Assembly (NCBI GenBank): GCA_003996215.1
Contig: QJPP01001908.1
Coordinates: 430,275 to 494,274 of the forward strand
Source: Jaltomata sinuosa
Taxonomy: Eukaryota; Streptophyta; Magnoliopsida; Solanales; Solanaceae
Reading direction: 5' to 3'
Length of the DNA stretch: 64,000 nt
Part shown: in pieces, positions 12,241 through 22,974 of the stretch
How positions within the stretch are numbered: position 1 is the stretch's first letter
How the letters are laid out: the number at the start of each line of letters is the position of its first letter
Notes under the pieces: generated by a model
Database searches by the model: none
What the model saw: the letters and a program-made list of their open reading frames with translations, nothing else
Told to the model about the DNA's origin: nothing
Program-made: the position numbers and the translations under genes

Positions 12241-12601
12241 ACTTTTTATATACCTCATAATTTTTTTTAAATACAAGAATTGGTTTCAAATTATTTTACT
12301 CCATTTGAAATTTTTTATCTTTCTTTTAAAAACAAATATCCCTAATTATTTTTCTAAAATTAAGTTTTAAGGACTATCTTTGGATACGCTCTGAGGGATG
12401 ATTAATATGTTCCCTCGAGTAACGAAAATCTTTACTCAGAATTTCACCGGTTTTCGCAGACTAAACAGAGTTTTATATTAACAAATGGTTTTCCTAATTT
12501 TTCCTAAAATGATTAGGTGACGACTTTAACCCTTTTCCAAATCAAGTAGAAGAGCCGGATGTTGCAAACATATTTTGGCCAGTTCAAAATAGAGCGCGAC
12601 A

Positions 12602-14151
12602 GATGGTTTTGGACGTCAGACTTACTTTTTGTCGAAATGATCTCAATTGGGAATTCCATCAATTTTATTGAGTACGAAATGCCATTTTTGGTAGGGTAGT
12701 ATATCTTGTTTGTGTCCTCGAGGCTTAGAATGAATCTGGAGGGTGCAGTTGGAGAGTTTTGGAGTTGAGTTTTTCCACCCCTGGGTAGTCACCCCTGCGC
12801 TTAAGCGCCGCACTTGTGGTCTAGGGTGATGTCAGTAGGGCGTTCCCCTGTGATGATCTTTTTTCCCCTGCGGTGCTGCCCCTATAGTGTGTGATGCATC
12901 TGTAGAGCTAAGGGTCTTGTTTACCTCCACTCCTGCGGTGGTCTGGACACTGCGGTGATGTCGTACCTGTATCAATTTGACAGCAGGTGCATCAATCGCT
13001 TGCAGTTTAAATAAAGTTGTCTTCTTCATTCTAAGTCATTTTTCCAACTCTTTCCTCCATTGTCTAGAGCCCGGTTAAGAAGTAAAATTGCCTTTTCTTG
13101 ATGATTCTATATTCTCTTAAGGTAATTCTCTTCCCCTCTTTGTTCTAGTGCTTATTCTAGCCTTATTTCCGTGTTTCCTTTCGTAAATTGGAATCTAATT
13201 GCATGTTAATCCTTCAATTAAAATGACATGTTTCAGATCATTTAAGGTCCGAATTCTTTTTTGATTTCACCCAAATTTAGGGCATGCACCCCGCACTTTA
13301 TTGGGAGCATGTTTATGAATTTCATTTTCTGTTTCATTAAGTGAGCCTCGAGGGTCATTTTTATACCCAATTTTTATTTCAAAATTTTGTATAGAAATAT
13401 AGGTGTCATTCTTCTCGTCTTGAAGCCTAGTTTAGGGTTGTGATAGTGTGGCAGCATTCTGAGTCTATCTAGAAGGGGAAGGCATATGATTGATTGTTCG
13501 TGCTTGCAGTTCAGTCCCAAGGTAGGTTATGGTTTATTCCTTTTAGACCTGATTTTGTTAGATTTTATATGTTACGAGTTGCATGAATATTAGGGTAGGA
13601 TTTAGGGTAGAACTAGGCTTAAATCTTGTCTTCTATTTATTTTGGCCATTTTTAGGATTGTAGAATAGTACTATCATACTTATCTTTAGATTAGGAGCTT
13701 TTAGTTTTGCTGTGGCTAGCCTAGAATCTCTAGAGTAATTTAAGAATGTTTTAGAGGTAGAGTAGGTTCGTTGGTTTATTTTCATATTATAGTTCTGTCT
13801 TTCTGTCTTTATTTACCTTTATCGTGTAACTATGGGTCCGAGGACATAGTGTGGATCGAATGGAGTTCCAAGCCAATTATATTGTTTGGAGGGTGTTTTA
13901 CCCTTATTTGCATTGTACATATATTATATTCTATGAATTTGGCAATCATATGCTCATATTGCATTTATATGACTAGTGGTACGAAAATAAAAGAAAATAA
14001 GAGATTTTTGGTTGAACTTGAGACATTCCACTTTTACAATGGCTTTTGGATTTCAAAGGAACTATTTCATATTTTATCGCTGGTTTTTGAAAAGAGAGGA
14101 AAGTATGCCTTTTTATGCCAGTCTGAGGGATGTTTTCAGATCCTTTCTCTA
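12602..14151 (+). repeat. K1: chromovirus LTR, left part
   Basis: This aligns with the interior of the other Tekay-like LTRs here, best with K4 (about 56410-57975). Examples are a shared block ending CCATTGAGT(C/A)CG(A)AA, the TTTTAGAGGTAGAGTAG motif (13749 and 57596) and the TTTTATG(C)CAGTCTGAGGGA / TTTTATGTCGGTCCAAGGGA pair. The first 0.5 kb of the LTR is absent because T1 inserted there. It is cut at 14151 by the LINE and continues at 16684. It has no coding capacity. Confidence 0.75.
13006..13014 (+). promoter_or_regulatory. Candidate TATA box of LTR K1
   Basis: TTTAAATAA followed by a CTTCTTCATT pyrimidine stretch. The same arrangement occurs at the matching place in LTR K4 (56876) and K2 (22967), which supports it as the ancestral core promoter. 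A GC-rich block lies just upstream (12780-12970). Confidence 0.45.
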
Positions 14152-14158
14152 TTTTTTT

Positions 14159-14183
14159 GATTAACCAAGCTATTTTATTAATC
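14159..14183 (-). terminator. LINE 3' end: AATAAA signal and terminal hairpin
   Basis: On the minus strand the last 25 bases have GATTAA and TTAATC at their ends, able to pair around TAAAATAGCTTGG, with AATAAA overlapping the left arm (plus-strand TTTATT at 14174-14179). The A-run follows directly. Confidence 0.55.
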
Positions 14184-14199
14184 AAAAAGTGAACCTTAC

Positions 14200-15159
14200 A
14201 AAATCAGGTAGAAGCTGACCAACTACCTCCAACAAAACATAACTAGAAACCTACACGCTAAACAAAAACATCAAGACACCACTCTATTACAAAGCAAAAA
14301 AGAACCTGCTAGCTAATCTGAGGGAAACAGTTCATGCTGATCAGCGAAGCCTGCCATTTGATCATGCTTTGTCCTTTCATGTGTATATGAAGTGCAATCT
14401 CGCGACTTGTTCTAGTCATGTCTGCATTCTCTTTTTGGAATCTGGCCATGTTGCAATCCCTCAAAACACAGTAAACCATCATGGAAAACATATAACAAGT
14501 AGTGTTTGCATTGCCATCCTTTCTCCTTGCTACCTTAATCAGCCAATCGATATCTTGTTGCAAACTTCCAACAACTCTAGGCTGGCCCATCCTGATTAAT
14601 AAGTGGCTTCACAGTTGGTTTCTATAGTAACATGTAATGAAAAAATGCTCAAAGGTTTCAACATCATTTGCACTCAGATACCAATTTTTAGGAGTCTGTC
14701 AACTGTAGGTAGTCTTTGCTGCATTGCAAGCCAAAAGTTGAACTTATATCTTGGATGGATATGTTTATGTAGTGTACTACTCCTCCAAGGCACTCTGGGA
14801 TATTGAGGCATAATAGATTTATAGGCTATGCTGATCCTAAACTTATTTCATTTCACCATGTTGTTAAGAGTCTGCTAGAATGTGCCTTGGGAAGAGTTTA
14901 GCTGGATGATCACCCTCATTCTCCCACTGATATTTCTCACCACCCAGGATGTAGGTTTGGGTATGAGCATATCTTCCAAGTCCCTATTCTTAACATAATA
15001 ATAGTGCACCCATTTAATCCATAGAGAATCCTTCTTCATAGAGATAGCCCAGAGTTGTTTTAAGATGGATGCTTTGTTCCATAGGCCTAGATTTAGAATG
15101 TTTAGTCCTCCAGTTACCTTAGGTTGACAAATTCTCTCCTAGGCCCCTATAGCTTTTTT
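14200..15159 (-). pseudogene. LINE 3' part with zf-RVT-like remnant
   Basis: This continues the LINE after the RT. Fragments in shifting frames (for example GGLNILNLGLWNKASILKQL near 15080) match the C-terminal connection and zinc-finger region usual in plant L1 ORF2. Many stops are present. Confidence 0.6.
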
Positions 15160-16683
15160 TTATATCTCCCCAGTACCTGTCCAGAGGTAAAATCTGCATA
15201 CAACCTCCACTGTTTTGATCACCTTCTTAGGCAGTACAAAAATCTGAGCCCGGTAACTTTTCATTCCAAACAAGACAAACTTAATAAGTTGAAGTCTGCC
15301 AGCATAGGATAGCATCCTGGAGGACCAGCATCTAACTTTGGATGTAATCTTCTCCAGAAGTGGTAGGCATTGGTGTATGGTCAGCTTTTTAGTAGACAAT
15401 GGTACACCTAGATATTTGAAAGGGAGGGTGCCTTCCTCAAATCCCAACAGTTGCAGAATATATTGCTTTGCATTGTGATTAGGCCCTGCTATATATATTG
15501 AGCTTTTATTTGTATTAACCTGTAAGCCAGATACACTGGAGAACTTATGAAAGGCCTCCTGTAATAAACTAACAGATGATGTATCAGCCCTGGAAAATAT
15601 GAGAAGATCATCAACAAAGCACGTGTAAAACCCCAAGTCTTTTGCATCTAGGATGGAATCTGAAAGCTTTGTTAGTGGCCAACTGAGACATCTCCCTATT
15701 TAAATACTCCATAGCAATAACAAAGAGGTAAGGGGACATAGGATCACCTTGCCTAAATCATATCTTGGCTTTGAATGGTTTGGTTAAGCCACCATTCATA
15801 AGGAGAGAATATGACAAAGTTGTCACACACTCCATCACCCAGGATATAAATTTATGAGGAAAGCCTAAGTCAGTCAATATTGATCTCAAGACTGACCACT
15901 AAAGAGTATCATAGGTTTTTCTCAAATCCATCTTAAGCACACATCTAGGTGAAATCCACTTTCTGGTGTAGCCTTTAAACATCTCATGGCTAAGCAAGAT
16001 ATTATCAATAATGTTCCTCCCCTCTGTGAAAGTTGATTGTAAACTATGAATAATTCCTTAGATAACCCTCTTAATCCTCTTAGTTAGGACTTTGGCAACA
16101 ATCTTATAAATGGTAGAGCAACAAGATATGGGTTTAAAATCTTTGACAAGAGTTGGAGAAGGTACTTTAGGAACTAGGGTGATTGCAGTGCAATTCCATG
16201 AGTGTAACATTTTTCCTGTCCTAAAGAATTGTTTCACAGCTGCACATACATCGTTTTGTACCAAACTCCAGTGTTTAGTGAAAAACTCAATGGGAAAGCC
16301 ATCTATCCCACGTGCCTTATCAGCTGGCATCTCCTTGATGGATAGAGCAATATACTCATTGGTTACCTCCTGGACTAGTAATATATGCTGGTCTTTATCA
16401 AGACAAGGACCACTTTCGGTTATCAATGCATTTGGGCAAGTCAATTTTGGGCTACATTCCCCCATAAGAGCAGTGAAGAATGCAATAAATTCATCCTCCA
16501 CTGCCTATGGGTCAGTAATGTTCCTCCCTCCTGCATTGTATATTGAAGTTATACTGTTCTGTGTAGATATGATCTTGAGTTGAGCATGCAAATATCCAGA
16601 ATTAGAGTCACCCCTTTCAATCCAACAAGACTTAGACTTTTGTCTCAGGACTTTCTCCTCTACCAAACTCCATTTATTTTTTG
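15160..16683 (-). pseudogene. LINE reverse transcriptase (ORF2 fragment), broken
   Basis: The RT of a non-LTR retrotransposon copies RNA at nicked chromosomal DNA. The minus strand shows the pre-RT linker (CWIERGDSNSGYLHAQLK), then KARGIDGFPIEFF and FKPISCCSTIYKIVAKVLTK (ORF 16501-16058). Next come KMDLRKTYDTL, a degenerate RQGDPMSPYLF (about 15740) and the catalytic box FVDDLLIFSRA (ORF 15636-15160), with Asp-Asp kept. After it, GTLPFKYLGVPL and LPLLEKITSKVRCWSSRMLS are typical of plant L1 RT. Stops separate the segments near 16505, 16055, 15890, 15760 and 15640. The endonuclease domain is absent. It cannot be active. Confidence 0.9.
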
Positions 16684-17538
16684 TTTATGAGTCTGAGGTC
16701 TGATTCCGGGTGGTCCAAGGAGCACATATTCAGGTTTTTACTTTATACATATGTTAATAAGTTTGAGGTTAAATTCTGGGTGCCCGGGGAACCAGATACC
16801 AGGTTTTACATTTTTGCATTGGCCACATTCTACACTATATTATTTCACGATGCATTACATTTGCTTATGTGTACTTGGAGTGGTATGTTTCTTTTATTAT
16901 TATTATTATTATTATCTTCACCGTCAGTTTAGATTATTCTGCTTTTAGTTGATAACAAAATTTAGGTGGATCTCTATAGCTAGTTTACTTTCATGTATCT
17001 TATAAAATATATTATCTTTCTGAGATCGGTCAGCCTATGATGCTTACTGAGTACCCCGTGTGTTAATAATTATAGTATAATATGCATCTTTGTTTGATGC
17101 AACACCTAGTATGAGCCACCCTTAATGACCATTGGTTCATTTGTGGCCAGCTGCTGTTCAGATCATGGTAAGCTCTCCGGTGTTTGGAGACTTTTACTAC
17201 TTTCCATCTACTATTCTTCTATATTTTGTACTTTAAATAGATAGTGTATATTGTGTAGAATATTTTTGTACTCTAGGTACTCTTGTACCAGTGACACCTA
17301 GTCTGAGTTTGGTTCTTGTATCTATGATCGTCTTTTCTGGTCTCTTTGGGCCCTTTTTGTATATTTAGTACTGTTGGTATATACCTATACTGTTGGCCCG
17401 TATCTTGTATTATTTCCCTTCTTCTTTTCTTATAAGAATGTTTTGCTATACTTCCGCAATCTCTTGGGTTGGCTTGCCTACTTGAAGGGGGTGGGGGTTT
17501 AGTAGGCACCAACATGGCCCAATTTTGGGTCGTGACAT
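16684..17538 (+). repeat. K1: chromovirus LTR, right part
   Basis: This is the continuation of LTR K1 after the LINE. It shares with K4 the blocks GATGCTTACTGAGTACC / GATGCCTACTGGGTACC and CACCTAGTATGAGCCACCCT, then ends TTGGGTCGTGACA at 17538, the family terminus. No primer site follows, so K1 is either a 3' LTR or a solo LTR. Near 16690-16810 two diverged copies of a roughly 65-bp unit match the tandem block of K4. Confidence 0.8.
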
Positions 17539-17539
17539 C

Positions 17540-18015
17540 TTTTTGATTGTTTGTAGGGGACTATAAAATAAGGAGTAAGCTTGAATTTTCTACTGGAATG
17601 AATCATTCCATTCTTTGGCTAAACTTTCAAAAACACTTTGTCACCTACAAAAAATTCTAGTTCCCCACGCCTCATGTTTGTATAGGACTTTTGTCAACTT
17701 TGAGATGTTTAGAGTTGACCTAAAATGATATTCGTTTTCTCAATGGCTTCATGAACAAAATTAGGACCCAATAATTCTACTTTAAGCGGTTTGAACCAAC
17801 CAATTAAAGGTCAACAATGCTTCCCATACAAATCTTCATAAAAAACTATCTATAGTCTTGCTTGATAAGTATTATTGTAAGCAAACTCCACAATAGGTGT
17901 ATGTTCATCTTAATTACCTCTAAAATCAATCACACATGCTCTCAACATTTTCTTAATAGTTTGAATAGTTCTCTCTTCATGTCCATCTATTTGAGAATTG
18001 AAAGTAGTTCTCAAG
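17540..18015 (-). pseudogene. Gypsy integrase fragment, broken
   Basis: One minus-strand frame reads TTFNSQIDGHEERTIQTIKK, then MLRACVIDFRGN, VEFAYNNTYQARL, GWFKPLKVELLGPNFV and GELEFFVGDKVFLKV, with about six stops. This is the integrase core end (catalytic Glu in the HEERTIQ motif) running into the C-terminal region of a Tekay-like chromovirus. The first catalytic Asp region is absent. It is unrelated to K1 or K2 by strand and is a stray piece. Confidence 0.85.
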
Positions 18016-18315
18016 TTTACACGAGTTACAATTCTCGAAGGTTTCCTTTTGTGTACATGGAAAAACTTCTTTCGCATAGACCAAACAGTCTCTAGTTCTT
18101 GTACAAAAGACCTAGTTCTTCCAACAATTCTGCTTCTATGTTGCCAGCTTCACACGTACCTTTTGGAGATTTGTTAAGGACCTGGTCCTTTGTACATATT
18201 TTCTTATCCTCCGTGAAAATAGATTGTAACTTATACATTACTTGGGGCTCCTTTATGAAAGCTTTAACAGTATAAAGAAGGCAAAAATGTGGGAATGACC
18301 GAGACGGTCATTACA
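18016..18315 (-). repeat. Fragment resembling a chromovirus LTR start, minus strand
   Basis: Read on the minus strand from 18315, it begins TGTAATGACCGTCTCGGTCA, matching the TGTAATGAC start of LTRs K2, K3 and K4 and forming a palindrome. The following 250 bp lead without a natural border into the integrase fragment, so the join is a rearrangement. Confidence 0.5.
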
Positions 18316-18696
18316 CCTATGATGCCTACTAGGTATCGCATGTTTTGGTATTCAAGCTATATTTAGTATGAGCTCTTGATGATCGGAGTTAACCCACCTC
18401 CCTCTACTTTTGGACTAGTCTTCTTCTATACTTTCAGAGACTGTTTTGTATATGTTTTATTTATCTAGTACATCTAAGTTATAGCAGCTCTTGTACTAAC
18501 TAACACCAGGTCTTTGAGGAAATCTTGTATATTTCTTCCTCTTCCCTCCCTATTTATTTATGCTTGTTCATTTTATTTTCTGCTTCTTCTTTATTCTCAT
18601 GCTTGCCCATTACTTGTAGTTTCAAGCTAAGGGTTTGGCTTATCTACTGGTGGGTTATAGTAGGTGTCATCACGACTTTAGTTTTTGGGTTGTGAT
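18316..18696 (+). repeat. K2 5' LTR, last 380 bp only
   Basis: It matches 25207-25631 of the 3' LTR (CTATGATGCCTACT start, TTGTGATA end). The upstream 3 kb of this LTR is missing and minus-strand debris abuts it. Confidence 0.8.
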
Positions 18697-18700
18697 AGAG

Positions 18701-18712
18701 TGGTATCAAAGA
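18701..18712 (+). other. K2 primer binding site
   Basis: TGGTATCAAAGA, one change from TGGTATCAGAGC, the usual site complementary to initiator tRNA-Met. It lies four bases after the LTR end. Confidence 0.75.
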
Positions 18713-18903
18713 TCTAGGTTAACCAGTGTCATTGGTACAAGAGCAAGTTTTTAGTAGAGTCTCACAAATTGATATGATGACATTTGTGTCCTACCTGCGG
18801 GAGGCTACCTGACATTCTTAAGAAAGTTCCATCTTGTTGATTCCTTATCGTGCGTTCTTCGCTCTATCAAAGTATAAACTTCAATTATTCCCTTTATTCT
18901 CAG

Positions 18904-20310
18904 ATGGTTAAGACGAGGTCGACAGCGGGTGAGGGCAAGGCCCCTGCACCTGTTACTAGAGCACAGTTACCAAAGGCAAAGGTTGAGGGTATTTAGTATC
19001 AATTAGAGGGTGTGGGACTAATGCAGCCTCCAATAGGATTCAGAGCTACACCGGTCTTTCAGGATATTTTTGGAAGGATTCTTAGTTTACTGGAGAGTAT
19101 GTCATGGGCTTGGGCTCTGCCTGGCATGCCTACTGGTTCACGGATTAGAGATGAGGCACAAACTTTAGCCCAAGCAGTGGCACATTATAGTCAAGGATTA
19201 AGAGTGCAGGCTTCCACTTCAGATCCCCATTTAGAGATATTGCCAATTCTATTTGTTGCTCAGCCTATGGCAGATAGGACGGTCATGACCTCTGAGGAGC
19301 AGAAAATTCTGGGTAGGCTCATTAGATTGGGTCCTTTGAGGTTTTATGGCGCTCCAAAAGAGGATACCTATGAGTTTTTGGTCAGGTGCCAAGAGAGGCT
19401 ACATAATCTCAGGTTAGTAGAGTTGCACAGGCTGATTATACTACATTTTAGATGGATGGTTCAAAAAAACAATGGTGCAGTTCTTATACTGCTTGCAGGC
19501 CAGCCGAGTCACCTCCAATGACTTGGGCTTAATTCTCTAAGGCTTTCTTGGAGAAGTATGTACCTCACAGCTTGAGAGAGAGGTTGAGGGATGAGTTCAC
19601 CAATTAGAGTAGGGCTCTATGTCAATTTTTGAGTATGAGGCATGGTTCCATGAGTTGTGTAGGAATGCAACTATGATTCTTCCTATAGAGCATGAGCAGG
19701 TTTGCCAGTTTGTCAGAGATTTGGACCTACCACTTCGTTTGAATATTGGTCAGCTAGTGGCATCAGGCACTACATTCTTTGTGATTATCAATCATGCATA
19801 GACCATTGAGGGGATATATCATGAGTTTGATAGAGGCAGTAATAAAAGGCCCTACCATTAGGGTAGTTTAAGTGATTTTTGGTTTTGAGGCAGAGGTTTC
19901 TCTCATAGGGGTTACCCTCAACATTTTCAGTTTAGATGACCAGTTCATACGGTGCTACAAATTTCAGAGAGGTTGTTTGGGGCACAATGGGTAGAGCAGC
20001 CAGGGTTCAGGTCTGACTTCTTGAGGTTAGCATTCTAGGTATCTGGGTTGTGGTTTCTAGTTGGGTTCAGTTAGGCTGTCATATCAGGGTACTTCTGGTA
20101 AGGGTTCCTATATGCATAGTGAGTAGGAACACTTTGCTAGTATTTGTCCCAGATTCAAAGAGTTTCACCTCCTCCGAGTCCCAGCACCATAGACCAGAGG
20201 CAGTGTACAGGTTAGTAAAGGTGGTTCCCAGGTTATCAAAGATAGTTCTTAGATGGACCAGTCAGGCAGTCAAGGTAGGTGCAGTCACTCGAATGCCTTT
20301 ATCATATGTA
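18904..20310 (+). pseudogene. gag: K2 gag, broken
   Basis: Structural polyprotein of a chromovirus. The start MVKTRSTAGEGKAPAPVTRA parallels MVRTRSSA of K3. A stop at 18994 is followed by an open stretch 19012-19440 containing GRLIRLGPLRFYGAPKEDTY, the conserved gag core start. A frame change near 19440 leads to YTTFQMDG, TWA, FLEKYVPHSLRERLRDEF, then FEYEAWFHELCRNA and FVRDLDLPLRLNIGQLVA (19619-19801). A Ser/Gly/Gln-rich tail remnant extends to 20310. At least two stops and two frame changes; not functional. Confidence 0.85.
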
Positions 20311-22212
20311 TGATTCAGTTATCATCAGTGAACTTTTGGTATTGTTTGATATAGGGTCTATATGTTCATAAATATAACTATTTACATTGCTTCTCATCTA
20401 GGTTTACTATGTAAGATTGTAGTGCTTGTGCGTGTAGCTACTTCAGAGGAGAATTCTTTTAGTAGTGGATCGATTATGTCAGTTTTGGGTAGTAGCTATC
20501 TTGGGATGTGAAGCGCGGTAGGCCTTGTCGTCCTAACTGGTGGGCTTTCACTATAATTCTAGACATGGTTTTTTTATCTTAGGATCTAGTTGTCTTAGGT
20601 GATTGGATTGTCTTGCTATTATTCTTGGTGCTAGTTCTGATGTTCTCCTCTTGGGTCCTTTTCTATGGCTGGCAAGTATTTAGGTTGAGGTAGTGTTTTG
20701 TAAAGATGGAATTCGAGGTTGGGGTATCTCTTATTCAGAATTAGGGTGGTGTGCATCCCAAGGACTACTTTAGGACTCGTTACATTTACTATAAGTTCCC
20801 AGCTATGTCCCTTAGTTCTACCCATGCCCCAGTAGCGATTGAGGATTTGACGAGCGATGTGTTTAAAGCCTATTTCGTTCCAGTTACTACAGTGTTCATA
20901 GGGGACATTTGAGTCTACTCGAGGAGTAGGAAGGAGAATGATTAGGATTTGTAGTTTGGTTTCAGACATTATGGGTCAGCAGGCTATTTCAGAAGGGTTG
21001 TGAATGATTTCCTCTGATTGTGGTGTATTTGACTAGATCAATTCTTAGAGTCTTTCCTTTCTAGTGATTTGGTATGTGCAAGAAGAGTTTTTTAAAGTCC
21101 AAAGGCTTGTGGATTTCAACATCATTTTGGACTCTTCTCATCGAGGGACAAATGTGGATTTCTGGTGGATTGTGTGTCGGTACAAAAGGAAAGATGCTTG
21201 GATTCGATTTGTGCTTTTGGAGTTGGAGGCCATAGAAGAATTCCTATGTTCTTGGAGTTAGTTATTAGTTATGGGATTCATAGATTGCTCGCTACATTTG
21301 TTGCATGGATTTTGTGTCATTGGGGTCTTCTCGGATAGGTTGACCTAGCCTATCGACTTTCTGCTGGATCAGACCTTGTGTAGTTCAGAGATTTAGAATC
21401 TGCTATTAGAAGATTGTTCTTCAACACAAGGTGCCTGGCTATATCATTTTTTACTATGGTGTTTTTTTGAAATTGAGTTTCTGAGGGTTGTTTAAGAAGA
21501 GTTTGGGGAATTCGGGTGATCTTAGTGCAATTGTCTATTTGTAGGCCATTAGTCAGTCAGAGCAAACTAATCAGGTTCTAGAAGGTGTGTTGCGGGCAGG
21601 TATTATGTATTCCAGAGGTTAGTAAGAGCAGTGTTTGATTTTGGTAGAGATCGAGTTTTCAAATGACTTTGTTTGAGGTAGAGTGTGTAGAAATCATAGC
21701 TTTACGGTGGGTTAGCTGATGTTTTCAAGTGTAGCTTGGGTGTTTGACTGTGCTTGGCTTCATGGTTAGAGTGCGGATGTTTTAGGATAGACGGAAGGGT
21801 TTTTTCCCGGATCAAAGGCCTCATAGATTAGAATTTTGAGGAAGTGGATTTTGTGTTTTGAGTTAGGGTGTTGAGGAGTTGGCTTTTGTGTTAGCCTGGT
21901 TACTAGTTTTGTGTGTTGATCGCCTTGGTTTTCCTAGTATCTGTGTTGTGGTGGTGTTATCTGGTTAATTTTTTGAGGTTCAGTTCAGTTGATTGATCTT
22001 TTTGCTTCGGAGTTAGAGTTGGTTGCGTTTCTGATTTTGCTGGTAAGAATTTAAGGTTTAACTAGTTCTCCTTTGGTATAGATCTGGCATCTTCTGGTCA
22101 AGGAGGCTCTTTAGGAAGCCTAGCTTGACATGTGGACCTAATATGCTTGTATTTCAGAGCCATCAGATGCTTCCTATTTCTAAAGTTTCGAGGATGAAAG
22201 TTCTTTTAGTAG
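20311..22212 (+). pseudogene. pol: K2 pol remnant (protease, partial RT, integrase tail)
   Basis: Near 20335-20365 the frame reads VLFDIGSICS, the aspartic protease active-site region (D-I-G). About 300 bp further, 20690-20935, a decayed RT core reads YFRTRYIYYKFPAMSL and ends VFIGDI*VYSRSRKEND, so the FIDD box has become FIGD. The N-terminal half of RT is missing, which means an internal deletion. The segment 21000-22100 is too decayed to assign residue by residue. The end (about 22130-22205) matches the chromovirus C-terminus, EPSDASYF then FEDESSF. There are many stops throughout. Confidence 0.7.
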
Positions 22213-22966
22213 TGCATGTTGTAATGACTCTCCAGTTCATTTCCCTATTTTCGTGTGTTTTCAACATTTTTTGCTTTCCCACAGTGGCTATAAGTCATTT
22301 AAGACTTTCCAAGATTGACGGGTTCAGTTCCCGGCTTATTCGTTTGTGTTTTAGAAGAGTTTCCCTGTTTTGGAACTCTTAAAGTTGAAAGAGTTGACTA
22401 TGGCCAACATTCAGAGTAAATGGACTTGGATAAGAATTTCTTCAGTGCCATTAGCTCCGGAATGTTGACTTTAGGCTCGAGGGACCTTCATTTCGGGTCT
22501 CAACGATTTTGAACTCGTTTTGGGCTATCGGGTTACTTTTGGCTTAAAATTGGTTTTGAGCGTGGGGCCCATTTTTCATCAAAACAATCTCCATTGGAAA
22601 TTTCGTTGATTCCATTGAGTCTAGAATGCCATTTCTAGTTAGGTAGCATGGTTAGTTTGTGTTCATGGGGTTCTGAATGAATTTCGAGGGTCTAACCAGT
22701 GACTTTTTAACTTGGGAAAAATTGTTCGTTTTCAGCATCTGGTGTAGGGGAATTTTGCCTTTCGTTTCTGTAATGGGTCTATCGGGTAGGCGGAGGGCCA
22801 AGTTGGTTGGTGTTCGCATTCATGGCCGGTCCGCCATGTACGCATTGAAGGGTCAATAGGACCCGATCAAAGTTTCCTCTTCACATATTCATGATGAAGG
22901 ACTTGCTGGTAAGGTCCCGCCTATGCAACAGAGTCCCCTTATCTTCAAAGAGGGGATCCATGGCAG

Positions 22967-22974
22967 TATATAAT
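22967..22974 (+). promoter_or_regulatory. Candidate TATA box of LTR K2
   Basis: TATATAAT followed by CCCCCTCTTCATTTTT. The position relative to the LTR start and the following CTTCATT match K1 and K4. A GC-rich stretch (22780-22920) lies upstream. Confidence 0.5.

Larger units (their letters stand above)
1..12601 (+). mobile_element. T1: Tat/Ogre-like LTR retrotransposon, gag-only, 5' end outside window
   Basis: The first 346 bases match 12258-12601 closely, so both are the right ends of one LTR pair. The element therefore runs from before the window to 12601. In order it has an LTR end, primer site, about 1.5 kb of leader, a broken gag, about 4.3 kb of non-coding DNA with tandem arrays, a purine tract and a 4.7-kb 3' LTR that begins TGTTGACACCC. 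The gag type, very long LTR and repeat-rich 3' region fit the Tat/Ogre branch of Ty3/gypsy. I found no protease, RT, RNase H or integrase motif in the internal region, so it looks non-autonomous and would depend on proteins from a relative. It lies inside LTR K1, so it is younger than K1. Its target duplication cannot be checked because the left end is missing. Confidence 0.8.
7894..12601 (+). repeat. T1 3' LTR, about 4.7 kb
   Basis: It starts TGTTGACACCCAATTTTGGC right after the polypurine tract and ends GCGCGACA at 12601, the same end as the 5' LTR fragment. At 4.7 kb it is long even for Tat/Ogre elements, so a hidden older insertion inside it is possible. It contains a (TAA)n microsatellite, a TATA-like box, a region around 10385-10910 rich in TTGCTGC/GCTGCATTTTG words, and a long A/T tract with repeated CACATAT/TATTTTAC words. 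None of the ORFs inside it looks like a real protein. Confidence 0.8.
14152..16683 (-). mobile_element. 5'-truncated L1-type LINE inserted in LTR K1
   Basis: Read on the minus strand, it starts in the linker before the RT domain, runs through RT and a zf-RVT-like tail, and ends with an AATAAA signal and a short A-run (plus-strand T7 at 14152-14158). The LTR sequence on both sides is K1. A T-rich word, A(T)6-7G, occurs at both edges (14151-14159 and about 16675-16682) and is the likely target duplication, though it merges with the poly(A). Starting mid-ORF2 with no ORF1 or endonuclease is the usual result of incomplete target-primed reverse transcription. Confidence 0.85.

Noticed and set aside
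11654..12270. Two overlapping plus-strand ORFs of 178 and 158 codons
   Set aside because: They translate low-complexity A/T/C DNA in the T1 LTR, rich in Tyr, Ile, His and Phe. The openness comes from composition.
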